Shown here: positions 9,463 to 16,363 of the stretch, piece by piece | Layout of the letters: the number at the start of each line of letters is the position of its first letter | Position numbering within the stretch: the first letter of the stretch is position 1 | Source of the DNA: Clostridia bacterium | Lineage (GTDB): Bacteria; Bacillota; Clostridia; Christensenellales; Borkfalkiaceae | Length of the DNA stretch: 64,000 bases | Assembly (NCBI GenBank): GCA_017468085.1 | Contig: JAFUJR010000032.1 | Location: 62,001 to 126,000 of the forward strand | Direction of reading: 5' to 3' | Position numbers and translations under genes: made by a program | The notes under the pieces: generated by a model | Database searches by the model: none | The model's input: only the letters and a program-made list of their open reading frames with translations | What the model was told of the DNA's origin: nothing

Positions 9463-10200
9463 TTATTTAATTTTCACCTCATTTCCTTGTTCGTCATAAA
9501 TCCAAGGAAACTCAATATTTAGCGTAGTAAAATCTTGTAAAGAATTATCCTCATATATGTATTTACCAATATACATTTTTAACGGTTTCCCCTTTTTATC
9601 CTTTATTCTCAAAAATATCGCCGCCATTGTGCCGTATTCCAAATCTTCGCACTGTGTAAAAGCAATATCCGTGAACGTAATTCTCGTCATATATTCGGGG
9701 GAATTAAAGAGTTTCGTTTCGTTTTCTCTTTGATATTTTTTCTCAAACAGAGGCATCATCTCTTTTTGTAAATCAAGAAACTGCAACGTATCCCAATGAC
9801 CGTTATACGTAACAAAAACGTCTTTGGTCTCATTTTTTGAGCGATTATAAAATTTATATTGAAATAAATCTTTCATCATTTCCGTTATATCGTCAGAAAC
9901 CACGTTATACAATTTTATTGGATAACCTATACTAATATTATCTATTTCAACAGGACTGTTTTTAAATTCTTTTCCTTCTACCCTCATTTTGTAATAACGG
10001 TCAACACGACAAGAAAATTTAGAAACCTTTTGCAATCTGGGCATATAAACAATTTCAATATCGTCTTCTGTTGCCACTTTCCATTGTTTGGCTATAAGTT
10101 TATTCTTTTTTGCAGCCTTTCTGCACACTTTGCACTTGTCCTCTAACGCTTCTTTTAATTTTTCCAACGCGCGCTTTTTTAATTCTTGTTCGCTAATCAT
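9463..10200 (-). CDS. Hypothetical protein, unknown function
   Basis: I do not recognise this 245-residue soluble protein. The N-terminus is a charged helix (residues about 3-35) with CKVCRKAAKKNK, a single CxxC; the rest is mixed alpha/beta with many aromatic residues and no known catalytic motif. AGGAGAAAAGGT precedes the ATG. It is AT-richer than metA and lies divergent from a small XRE repressor, with the operator-like palindrome between them, so that repressor may control it. Position and composition suggest an accessory gene. Confidence 0.6.
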   Translation of the reverse strand: MISEQELKKRALEKLKEALEDKCKVCRKAAKKNKLIAKQWKVATEDDIEIVYMPRLQKVSKFSCRVDRYYKMRVEGKEFKNSPVEIDNISIGYPIKLYNVVSDDITEMMKDLFQYKFYNRSKNETKDVFVTYNGHWDTLQFLDLQKEMMPLFEKKYQRENETKLFNSPEYMTRITFTDIAFTQCEDLEYGTMAAIFLRIKDKKGKPLKMYIGKYIYEDNSLQDFTTLNIEFPWIYDEQGNEVKIK

Positions 10201-10249
10201 ACCTTTTCTCCTATTTTTTATGTTTTGGTAATATATTACTTATATTATA

Positions 10250-10294
10250 ATCTTAGTTTTCTAAGATGTCAAGCATATTTCTTAGTTTTCTGAT
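10250..10294. promoter_or_regulatory. Palindromic operator between divergent genes
   Basis: Perfect inverted repeat ATCTTAG-TTTT-CTAAGAT (10250-10267) and a second half-matching copy CTTAGTTTTCTGAT (10281-10294). They cover the promoter region shared by the small XRE gene and the 9463-10200 gene. Confidence 0.6.
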
Positions 10295-10305
10295 AAAATA
10301 AGTGC

Positions 10306-10512
10306 ATGAAGAATTTAGGCGAAACAATTAAAACGTTGCGATTAGAAAAAAAATTGACGCAACCGCAATTAGCGAGGCTTGTAGGCGTATCGTCGGGTAT
10401 GGTTTCTATTTGGGAAAACAATATCAACGAACCCAAAGCCTCCTACGTTAAAGCATTGGCGCAAGTTTTGGAGGTCAGCGCCGATTATTTGCTTGGATTA
10501 TCGGATATATAA
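10306..10512 (+). CDS. Small XRE-family repressor (HTH only)
   Basis: A 68-residue Cro/CI-type DNA-binding protein consisting of little more than the helix-turn-helix (LTQPQLARLVGVSSGMVSIW) and the following helices (YVKALAQVLEVSADYLLGL). There is no Shine-Dalgarno sequence; a TAAAAT -10 element ends only 6 nt before the ATG, so a leaderless transcript is likely. The palindromes immediately upstream are its probable autoregulatory operator. A terminator and a copy of the dispersed motif follow. Confidence 0.85.
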   Translation: MKNLGETIKTLRLEKKLTQPQLARLVGVSSGMVSIWENNINEPKASYVKALAQVLEVSADYLLGLSDI

Positions 10513-10522
10513 TAGCGTAAAC

Positions 10523-10556
10523 ACCCCCGTTGGCGACATGCCAACGGGGTTCATTT
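10523..10556 (+). terminator. Terminator after small XRE gene
   Basis: Hairpin ACCCCCGTTGGC/GCCAACGGGGT with a TTTTTAT tract. It is near-identical in sequence to the metA terminator, and both are followed at the same distance by the dispersed motif, so the terminator plus motif look copied as a block. Confidence 0.75.
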
Positions 10557-10560
10557 TTAT

Positions 10561-10584
10561 ATTCAACTCGTACATGGTGGGGGG
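10561..10584 (+). repeat. Dispersed intergenic motif, copy 3
   Basis: ATTCAACTCGTACATGGTGG plus GGGG directly downstream of the terminator, in the sense orientation of the XRE gene. Confidence 0.7.
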
Positions 10585-10679
10585 ATATTTTAATCGTTAC
10601 TCTCCGCCAAAAGTATGCCTATAACGTTACTTTTTCAACTCCGTCTTTCTTTTTTCCAACTAACGAAAACGGAGGCTCT

Positions 10680-11585
10680 TTATCTGAAAAAATAAATCTT
10701 CTCTTTATCGGGGCGGTTTGTTGTTAGTATATAAATTTTTCCTTCCGGGGTTTTGAGATACGTACACCCTCTATCCGGTCCAAAAATTTCTTCCAACTTA
10801 CATCCGTGATCCCAATAATCGACCAATTTCCAGCCGTCCTCGTAATAGATGGCAACGTTACAACCGCCGCTATTTTGCGTCAGTTCGCGACGCACCTGTT
10901 GTTTTACTTCCAAACTATACAAAAACGCAGATTGTTGACCCTGTTGACCGTTATTACTGCTATTGCCCTTATACTGCCCAGTAATAAACAAATAACCGAT
11001 AGCGCCTATTAACAACACCCCTGCGGTAAAGGGCGCTAATAATACGAAAGCAAAATAAATCCGATAATCCGACTCTCCTTCCTTCTTCTTTAATATAGCA
11101 TAAGCTAACAAAGAAACGAGTCTATGTCCAACGAGATAAACCGTAGGATATACCAATGCGTTTATCCAATTTTCTCCTTTAAGCGTATCCGTTTTTATGT
11201 ACGGTAATATCCCATCCAAAAAGCATCCAATTAAAATCAAAATATAGGCTATCACCAAAAAAACGTTGTGCTTTCCGTTGTTTTTTCGATAAAAATACGC
11301 CATTAACAACAACGGGATCACCCCATAATTCAGGAGCAGAGTAACGCCTACCCCTAAAATAGGATTTTTTTCTACGGATACGTCGTACGCACTTTCCAAA
11401 TTAAATTCTTTACGAATAAGAATGGATAAAAGGGTGTAAACAAGAAAAGCCGCCAATGCCCATAAATAATGACCTTTGGTAAAAATTTTTTCAACTTTGA
11501 CGTCAGCCTTGAAGTTTTTGCTGGCAATTGAACTGCTTATCTTATTTTGGTTACTTACTTTATTATTTCCAAATTTTTCGTCCAT
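10680..11585 (-). CDS. Multispanning membrane protein, unknown function
   Basis: 301 residues. A polar N-terminal 38 residues is followed by five likely TM segments (about 40-57, 77-95, 106-124, 143-164, 176-199), a Gly/Asn/Gln-rich linker (KGNSSNNGQQGQQ) and a soluble C-terminal domain of about 80 residues with NVAIYYEDGWKLVDYWDHGCKLEEIFG. I do not recognise the family. It lies 19 bp after the small Zn-ribbon membrane gene and shares its promoter; GAGGG lies 13 nt before the ATG. Membership of an accessory cassette is inferred from AT-richness and neighbours. Confidence 0.65.
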   Translation of the reverse strand: MDEKFGNNKVSNQNKISSSIASKNFKADVKVEKIFTKGHYLWALAAFLVYTLLSILIRKEFNLESAYDVSVEKNPILGVGVTLLLNYGVIPLLLMAYFYRKNNGKHNVFLVIAYILILIGCFLDGILPYIKTDTLKGENWINALVYPTVYLVGHRLVSLLAYAILKKKEGESDYRIYFAFVLLAPFTAGVLLIGAIGYLFITGQYKGNSSNNGQQGQQSAFLYSLEVKQQVRRELTQNSGGCNVAIYYEDGWKLVDYWDHGCKLEEIFGPDRGCTYLKTPEGKIYILTTNRPDKEKIYFFR

Positions 11586-11604
11586 CTCTAAGGCATTTCC
11601 CTCG

Positions 11605-11907
11605 TTATTTGTCGAAATGCTTCTTTAATTCTTCATCAAGATATCTATCGCCAATATTACCTTGTAAGGTTACTTGCGTTTTATGCTCTTTACCACACTT
11701 CTTACAGTGCAACGTAACGTTTACGTCGCTGTAATCCTTGCCCATCGCCGCCTTTACCGTACGAACAACCTTCGCGTCAACGATGCAGCTTGAATCATAT
11801 TTTTGCTTACAAGCAGGACAATTTTTATTTCTATTCATGATAAAACGATATATCATAAAACAACCCACAGCCGCAACGATTACTACAATAGCAATGATAA
11901 TTCCCAT
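11605..11907 (-). CDS. Small membrane-anchored zinc-ribbon protein
   Basis: 100 residues: one N-terminal TM helix (GIIIAIVVIVAAVGCFMIYRF), then a CPAC...CKKC pair that makes a plausible four-cysteine zinc ribbon facing the cytoplasm, and a charged tail. An ATG five codons further upstream exists, but GGAGAG seven nt before the second ATG decides for 11907. First gene of a two-gene unit with 10680-11585. Function unknown. Confidence 0.65.
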   Translation of the reverse strand: MGIIIAIVVIVAAVGCFMIYRFIMNRNKNCPACKQKYDSSCIVDAKVVRTVKAAMGKDYSDVNVTLHCKKCGKEHKTQVTLQGNIGDRYLDEELKKHFDK

Positions 11908-11982
11908 AACTTTACTCTCCATTTTTATTTAATAATTTTTAAAATTGCAAATGGACGCTTAACCTTGCAATTTTATACTAAT

Positions 11983-12011
11983 ATTATATTATGTGAAAAA
12001 TAATAAGTCAA
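11983..12011 (-). promoter_or_regulatory. Promoter of the two-gene membrane unit
   Basis: On the minus strand: TTGACT (12006-12011), 17-bp spacer, TATAAT (11983-11988), about 75 bp before the 11907 start codon. Confidence 0.75.
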
Positions 12012-12046
12012 GCAAAATTTGTCGTTTTTTGCAAGATTATTATTTA

Positions 12047-12124
12047 ACACATAATATTTTACTATGTGTCAAATACATTTATTAAGTGTCAAATAGCGTT
12101 TTTTAAACACGTTGGGTGTATAAT
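12047..12124. promoter_or_regulatory. Operator and -10 region of second XRE gene
   Basis: Inverted repeat ACACATA-9 nt-TATGTGT (12047-12069) followed by direct repeats GTGTCAAATA (from about 12066 and 12085), then a TATAAT (12119-12124) with a poor -35. The arrangement suggests repressor binding over the promoter. Confidence 0.5.
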
Positions 12125-12158
12125 TTTATAGAGAGTAAGGTGGGGAGAAAAGAGCCTA

Positions 12159-12461
12159 ATGACCATTAAAGAAATTATCGAGCGAATCAGTCTAATAAGA
12201 GCGAACGCAAATTTAAGCGCCAGAGAATTAAGTTTGATTATTGGAAAAAATCCCGCATATATCAGCCAACTGGAAAACACAGCCAGTTTTGAGCCAAGTT
12301 TAAGCACTCTTTTGGATATTTTGGCGGTTTGCAACGTTTCTGTGGAAGAATTTTTTTACCATAATATGGAACAATATGCAAATGATAAAAAACTTTTAGA
12401 TTTTTTCTCTTCCCTTTCCGAGAAACAAAAAGAAGCGATTATTCATTTGTACGAAGTATAA
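12159..12461 (+). CDS. XRE-family transcriptional regulator
   Basis: 100-residue DNA-binding protein. The HTH covers residues about 5-60 (LSARELSLIIGKNPAYISQLE), followed by SLSTLLDILAVCNVSVEEFF and a short C-terminal helix (SLSEKQKEAIIHLYEV). GGGGAG lies upstream of the ATG. It is divergent from the two-gene membrane unit, with palindromic and direct-repeat sequences between them, so it probably represses itself and possibly that unit. A terminator and a motif copy follow. Confidence 0.85.
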   Translation: MTIKEIIERISLIRANANLSARELSLIIGKNPAYISQLENTASFEPSLSTLLDILAVCNVSVEEFFYHNMEQYANDKKLLDFFSSLSEKQKEAIIHLYEV

Positions 12462-12474
12462 TACAACGCCATAA

Positions 12475-12514
12475 AAAATCCCTGCCGTTGCTTGTGCAAT
12501 GGCAGGGATTTTTA
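12475..12514 (+). terminator. Terminator after second XRE gene
   Basis: Stem AAATCCCTGCC/GGCAGGGATTT with a loop of about 13 nt and a T run. Confidence 0.75.
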
Positions 12515-12515
12515 T

Positions 12516-12540
12516 ATTCAACTCGTACCTGGGTGGGGTG
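12516..12540 (+). repeat. Dispersed intergenic motif, copy 4
   Basis: ATTCAACTCGTACCTGGGTG plus GGG directly after the terminator. One internal change (A to C) from the consensus. Confidence 0.65.
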
Positions 12541-12891
12541 TTAATCGTTATTATCCACTACGATTATACCTAACTGTTGTCTTCTTGTTTCGGTTTTTGC
12601 TTCTCTATATTCAGTAAGCAACTTATCTTCTTCGGGCGTAAGCCACGCGTGCACTTTACCCTCGTGTCCAAATTTTACACCCGTGCAATCGTCGGATATC
12701 CCCAAAAGAAAATCCGTCGTTACGTCAAAGAAATTTGCCATAGCAACAACGTATTGCGTATCGGGAATACGCTTATCATTTTCCCAAAGCGAAATACTGT
12801 CTTGCGTTACGCCAAGAATATCCGCAAGCGTATCTTGCGTGCAATCCATTTCTCTACGTAAATCTCTAATTGTTTTCCCTATCTTATTCAT
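12541..12891 (-). CDS. XRE-family repressor of the GTCGT operator array
   Basis: 116 residues: N-terminal HTH (CTQDTLADILGVTQDSISLWE, about 17-37) with FFDVTTDFLLGIS, then a short C-terminal region (WLTPEEDKLLTEYREAKTETRRQQ) but no CI-type protease domain. It is transcribed away from five copies of a 15-bp palindrome that also cover the lipoprotein promoter, so it is the obvious repressor of both genes. This link is inference from position. Confidence 0.85.
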   Translation of the reverse strand: MNKIGKTIRDLRREMDCTQDTLADILGVTQDSISLWENDKRIPDTQYVVAMANFFDVTTDFLLGISDDCTGVKFGHEGKVHAWLTPEEDKLLTEYREAKTETRRQQLGIIVVDNND

Positions 12892-12932
12892 ACCAACAGT
12901 TTACTACAATCTGTCGTATTTTAGGTACGGTT

Positions 12933-13095
12933 ACGACACATTGTCGTTTTCATTTGATATACTCGCACATATTGCACGACACATTGTCGTTATGTCGCCT
13001 CCATTTTTTCTACAAAATGTTACGACTTTTTGTCGTAAATTGCTTGACATACGACTATTTGTCGTATATAATATAGAAAAACGACAAATAGTCGT
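12933..13095. promoter_or_regulatory. Array of five 15-bp operators (ACGAC-N5-GTCGT)
   Basis: Copies at 12933-12947 and 12976-12990 (both ACGACACATTGTCGT), 13022-13036, 13051-13065 and 13081-13095. Centres are 43, 46, 29 and 30 bp apart. An extra half site TGTCGTA lies at 12912. The fourth copy fills the promoter spacer of the lipoprotein gene and the fifth covers its transcription start region. Confidence 0.85.
13044..13072 (+). promoter_or_regulatory. Repressible promoter of lipoprotein gene
   Basis: TTGACA (13044-13049) and TATAAT (13067-13072), both consensus, with the operator palindrome exactly filling the 17-bp spacer. Confidence 0.9.
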
Positions 13096-13134
13096 GTTTT
13101 TTGTAGGTATTAGTCAAAAAATATGGAGGATTTT

Positions 13135-13830
13135 ATGAGAAAAATAATATCTCTATTGACAGCTATTATCCTATTGTTTGCTTGTGTTGCATGCAATAAT
13201 ACTATTTCAAACACATCGCACGCAATTTGCTCCTATGGTAGTTGGGAAACGACCAAAAAAGCCACTTGTACAACAGCGGGAGAAAAAACTCGCACATGTA
13301 CTGTTTGTGGAAAAGTTGAAACTGAAACCATATCCGCATTAGGACACACAACCGATAGTGGGACTTGTACAAGATGTAAAGAATCGTTCGGTGCGTGGGA
13401 ATTAGGAGAGTTTGAAGATGAGTTTGGACAAGCAACAGGAAAAAAATACATAGCTACTATGGTTAATGGCACTTTTAGCAATAGCGCAACTACAAATTCT
13501 AGTCTTATTGCGGCACTACAAATCACTTCAACCGAGGTCGCATTTATGCTGTGGGAATATTCTAAAAATCTTGTAAAATGTTCATATAGTTATGATGAAT
13601 ATTCAATTACTATGCTTGATACAGAAAAGAAAAAACACTACTTGAATGGCACAATGTATGCAGGCGATAGCCGCATATATCTTGACTCTTCCGATAAGTC
13701 CGCAGTTATCAATGCGCTTAAAAAATCCGGAACGATAAGCTTTTATATTGTCTATTCGGAATACACAACAAGCACATATTTATTCTCTGTTGAAACCTCA
13801 AACTTTAAAAGTGTCTATTATCAACTTTAA
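13135..13830 (+). CDS. Lipoprotein with cysteine-rich C-x2-C domain, unknown function
   Basis: 231 residues. Start chosen at the second ATG because GGAGG (13125-13129) precedes it. A lipoprotein signal (MRKIISLLTAIILLFACVAC) leads into a Cys-rich segment of about 50 residues (GSWETTKKATCTTAGEKTRT, then CTVCGKVETETI...LGH...CTRC) of a type found repeatedly in secreted Firmicutes proteins; a similar segment occurs in the collagen-like protein at 32086. The C-terminal 130 residues are beta-rich and unrecognised. Expression should be tightly held by the adjacent repressor. It may be a surface or conflict-related effector; that is speculative. Confidence 0.75.
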   Translation: MRKIISLLTAIILLFACVACNNTISNTSHAICSYGSWETTKKATCTTAGEKTRTCTVCGKVETETISALGHTTDSGTCTRCKESFGAWELGEFEDEFGQATGKKYIATMVNGTFSNSATTNSSLIAALQITSTEVAFMLWEYSKNLVKCSYSYDEYSITMLDTEKKKHYLNGTMYAGDSRIYLDSSDKSAVINALKKSGTISFYIVYSEYTTSTYLFSVETSNFKSVYYQL

Positions 13831-13835
13831 TTTTA

Positions 13836-13866
13836 AAAACACCGTTGCAACAGCAACGGTGTTTTC
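13836..13866. terminator. Bidirectional terminator
   Basis: AAAACACCGTTGC/GCAACGGTGTTTT hairpin between two convergent stop codons, with A and T runs on both sides. Confidence 0.85.
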
Positions 13867-13868
13867 TT

Positions 13869-14564
13869 TTATCTTGCCAAATCTTTAATCACTTCGCCGG
13901 CGATAATCAAGCCGACTACCGACGGAACGAACGCAATACTTGCGGGGATAGGCTTGCCCGTTTCCTCATCTACCGTTTTTGCAGGCAGGGGTTCTTCTTC
14001 GGAATACACCACCTTTAAGTGATTTATCCCCCTCTTTTTAAGCTCTCTACGCATTACTCTTGCCAAGGGACAAACGTTGGTTTTGGAAATATCCGCAACC
14101 TTAAACGCCGTGGCGTTCAGCTTATTCCCTGCACCCATAGAAGAAATAATCGGTGTGCCTGCCGTGTTCGCTTGCTCGACAAGCGCAATTTTACCGCTGA
14201 CCGTATCGATGGCGTCAACGATATAATCGTACTTTGTAAAGTCGAACTGCGCCGCCGTTTCGGGCAAGTAAAAAAGGTTATGCGTGATCACGCGGATTTG
14301 GGGGTTGATATCCCTTGCACGCTCTGCCGCGACCTCCGTTTTTAATTCCCCCACCGTGGAGTGCAGGGCGATGATTTGGCGGTTGATATTGGACAGACTG
14401 ACCCTATCCTTATCGATAAGGTCGAGCGCGCCCACGCCGCTACGCGCCAAAGCCTCGACCACGTAGCCGCCCACGCCGCCCACGCCGAACACCGCGACGC
14501 GCGCGTTTTTCAGTTTTTCCATTCCCTCTTGCCCGAGCAAGAGTTCGGTGCGTGAAAATTGCAT
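13869..14564 (-). CDS. tcdA: tRNA threonylcarbamoyladenosine dehydratase (TcdA, ThiF/E1-like fold)
   Basis: E1-like ATP-dependent enzyme that cyclises t6A37 in tRNA to ct6A. The nucleotide-binding glycine motif is VFGVGGVGGYVVEAL (residues about 24-38), followed by the adenylation arginine region NINRQI, and the YDYIVDAIDTVSGK and SSMGAGNKLNATAF segments match YgdL/TcdA. At 231 residues it lacks the CxxC zinc pairs of MoeB/ThiF, which supports TcdA. It sits downstream of the metallo-beta-lactamase gene on the same strand. Confidence 0.85.
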   Translation of the reverse strand: MQFSRTELLLGQEGMEKLKNARVAVFGVGGVGGYVVEALARSGVGALDLIDKDRVSLSNINRQIIALHSTVGELKTEVAAERARDINPQIRVITHNLFYLPETAAQFDFTKYDYIVDAIDTVSGKIALVEQANTAGTPIISSMGAGNKLNATAFKVADISKTNVCPLARVMRRELKKRGINHLKVVYSEEEPLPAKTVDEETGKPIPASIAFVPSVVGLIIAGEVIKDLAR

Positions 14565-14611
14565 AATCTTCGTCCTTTTTTAGAGTTTGATATCGTCCCT
14601 ATAAAATCCGT

Positions 14612-14736
14612 AAAAACGGAGCAAAATGCAAGCAAGAGAAGGAGCGTGAGGACAACTTAAAGGAGCGTACTAATACGTACGTAACCGCAAGTAGCCACAG
14701 CGCAACCAAATATTGTACCGCAGATTCTCCGTTTTT
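14612..14736. repeat. Short element with terminal inverted repeats, copy A
   Basis: AAAAACGGAG (14612-14621) and CTCCGTTTTT (14727-14736) are perfect inverted repeats enclosing about 105 bp that codes for nothing recognisable. The right end (CCGCAGATTCTCCGTTTTTA) is 19/20 identical to the element after purA, and both right ends overlap the stop codon of the neighbouring gene at the same base. Confidence 0.5.
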
Positions 14737-15940
14737 ATTGCCAATCGGTAGGCGTTGTACGGTTTGCCTTAAACCACTCCGTATCCTTTAAAACAACGCT
14801 ATTGTTTGTGCCTTCCACCGTGATATTTTTTCCGTCGGGGCAGGAAACGACAACGTCGCCGTTCATGGGTATACCGCTCTTGCCGTCCTCTGAAATCATC
14901 GTTGTAACGTACACTTTGTCCGTATATAACGAAATTCTGTCGATAAACGCTTGGGACGGGAACTGATTTTCTTTCGTACTTGTATACTCCGCGCTCCCTG
15001 CGCAACAGCAAACGCAAACAATCTCAGGTTTTATAACCGAAAGCAACGCGTCCGTGCTGGAAGTGGGACTGCCGTGGTGTCCGCCCTTATAAAGCTTACA
15101 CTTGGGCAAGTCGTTTTTCTCGACAAGGGACGCTTCCCCTTTCTTTTCCAAATCGCCCGTGAAAAGATAATTATTTTCGCCCTGCTTTAACAGCATACAA
15201 ACGGAATAATCGTTTTCGTCGCTCGTGCTTTCTTCGTAAAATTTCTGATACAAAATCTGCATGGTTACGCCGTCGCCGAGCGTATAGCTGCGGCTTGCGC
15301 CGTTTTCGTTGTTCCAACATTCAAGCGCCGTATACACCGCCGTGCCTTTCCCTTTGACGTATTCCACCGCGCTTAAATACTCGCCGTAAACCGTTTGGTT
15401 GCCCTTGTCCGTAAGCTCGGTTTTGTTCGTTTTGTTAAACTGAATCAGCGTACCAACCTGATACTGATATAAAATACCCGTGCGTAAGGGCGATCCGCTA
15501 TTCCCCACAAACGCCGCGATATGGTCTTGATCGGCATGGGTGGCAATTACGTACTCCAACACGCCGTCCTCGCAATACTTATCGACGTAATTTTTAATCG
15601 TCGCCGCCGAATTTTTACGCGAGCCCGCGTCAATGAGCACTTCGGTATCCCCTACGTCAATCAACGTGCAGTCGCCCGTATACTGATTGCCAAGCTGTAA
15701 AAAGTGAATGCTCAACCCGTCCGTAACGATATCGCCGACCCCCGAAGTATCCGAGCTATCGCCGTCGGTTGCGGAGCTATCGCCGTCCGCACCCGTTTCC
15801 TGCTCTAAACCCGACTGAATGGCGCTTTCGATATCGCTTTGCAGGGAATTGATAAAACCGTTTAAATCGCAACCCGCGCCCGAAAGAACAAACGCCGCGG
15901 CGATAAAAAGGGTAAGCAGTTTTTTAATGGTGTTTTTCAT
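14735..15940 (-). CDS. ComEC/Rec2-like metallo-beta-lactamase lipoprotein
   Basis: 401 residues. Lipoprotein signal peptide with LSGAGC (Cys at 24), a low-complexity Asp/Ser/Thr linker (about 48-70), then a metallo-beta-lactamase fold: metal motif THADQDH, the GDLEKKG metal ligand and GGHHGSPTS near the end, as in the hydrolase domain of ComEC. Probably an extracellular, membrane-anchored phosphodiesterase or nuclease acting on DNA or nucleotides; the substrate is not evident. No clear ribosome site precedes the ATG. The stop codon lies inside the right end of a small repeat element. Confidence 0.8.
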   Translation of the reverse strand: MKNTIKKLLTLFIAAAFVLSGAGCDLNGFINSLQSDIESAIQSGLEQETGADGDSSATDGDSSDTSGVGDIVTDGLSIHFLQLGNQYTGDCTLIDVGDTEVLIDAGSRKNSAATIKNYVDKYCEDGVLEYVIATHADQDHIAAFVGNSGSPLRTGILYQYQVGTLIQFNKTNKTELTDKGNQTVYGEYLSAVEYVKGKGTAVYTALECWNNENGASRSYTLGDGVTMQILYQKFYEESTSDENDYSVCMLLKQGENNYLFTGDLEKKGEASLVEKNDLPKCKLYKGGHHGSPTSSTDALLSVIKPEIVCVCCCAGSAEYTSTKENQFPSQAFIDRISLYTDKVYVTTMISEDGKSGIPMNGDVVVSCPDGKNITVEGTNNSVVLKDTEWFKANRTTPTDWQ

Positions 15941-15966
15941 AGAAAATTTAACTTTTTATTTTTTAA

Positions 15967-16002
15967 AAAACTGCCGTCGTTTATACGCGACGGCAGTTTT
16001 GG
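15967..16002 (-). terminator. Terminator of the pfl operon
   Basis: AAAACTGCCGTCG/CGACGGCAGTTTT hairpin with a TTTTTT run on the minus strand, about 35 nt after the last pfl gene. Confidence 0.85.
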
Positions 16003-16036
16003 TTACATTATACTTCCAAAGATTGACGAGTCCAAA

Positions 16037-16270
16037 TTACATGGATTCGTGAATGGTTCTGGAAATAACGTCGTCCTGCTGTTCCTTCGTGAGTTTGATG
16101 AAGTTTACAGCGTAACCGGAAACGCGAATGGTGAGCTGAGGATACTTTTCAGGGTGTGCCTGCGCATCCAAAAGGGTTTCGCGGTCAAATACGTTTACGT
16201 TGAGGTGATGTCCACCGTCGCCAACGTAGCCGTCCAACATAGCAACTAAGTTATCTACTCTTTGCGACAT
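16037..16270 (-). CDS. Stand-alone glycyl-radical domain of pyruvate formate-lyase
   Basis: 77 residues that match the extreme C-terminus of PflB: DGY...[19 protein letters not shown], then [20 protein letters not shown] and [13 protein letters not shown]. The radical glycine is Gly52 in RVSGYAV. It has its own AAGGAG and ATG, 93 bp after the large PFL gene, which ends just before this domain. It is therefore either the obligatory second subunit of a split PFL or a GrcA/YfiD-type spare part; because the big subunit has no radical domain of its own, the first reading is favoured. Confidence 0.9.
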   Translation of the reverse strand: MSQRVDNLVAMLDGYVGDGGHHLNVNVFDRETLLDAQAHPEKYPQLTIRVSGYAVNFIKLTKEQQDDVISRTIHESM

Positions 16271-16363
16271 AATATTATCTCCTTTTCTTTTTTATTATAT
16301 TCCGAGCGGCTTACGGCGAGTTCCTTTGCCGAAACGCGCCGAAATAGCCGTATGCTTTAAAAA

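Noticed and set aside
16271..16363. Frameshift joining the two pfl genes
   Set aside because: The 93-bp gap has a clean TAA, stops in the intervening sequence and a separate AAGGAG-ATG, so a single lost base would not restore one ORF.
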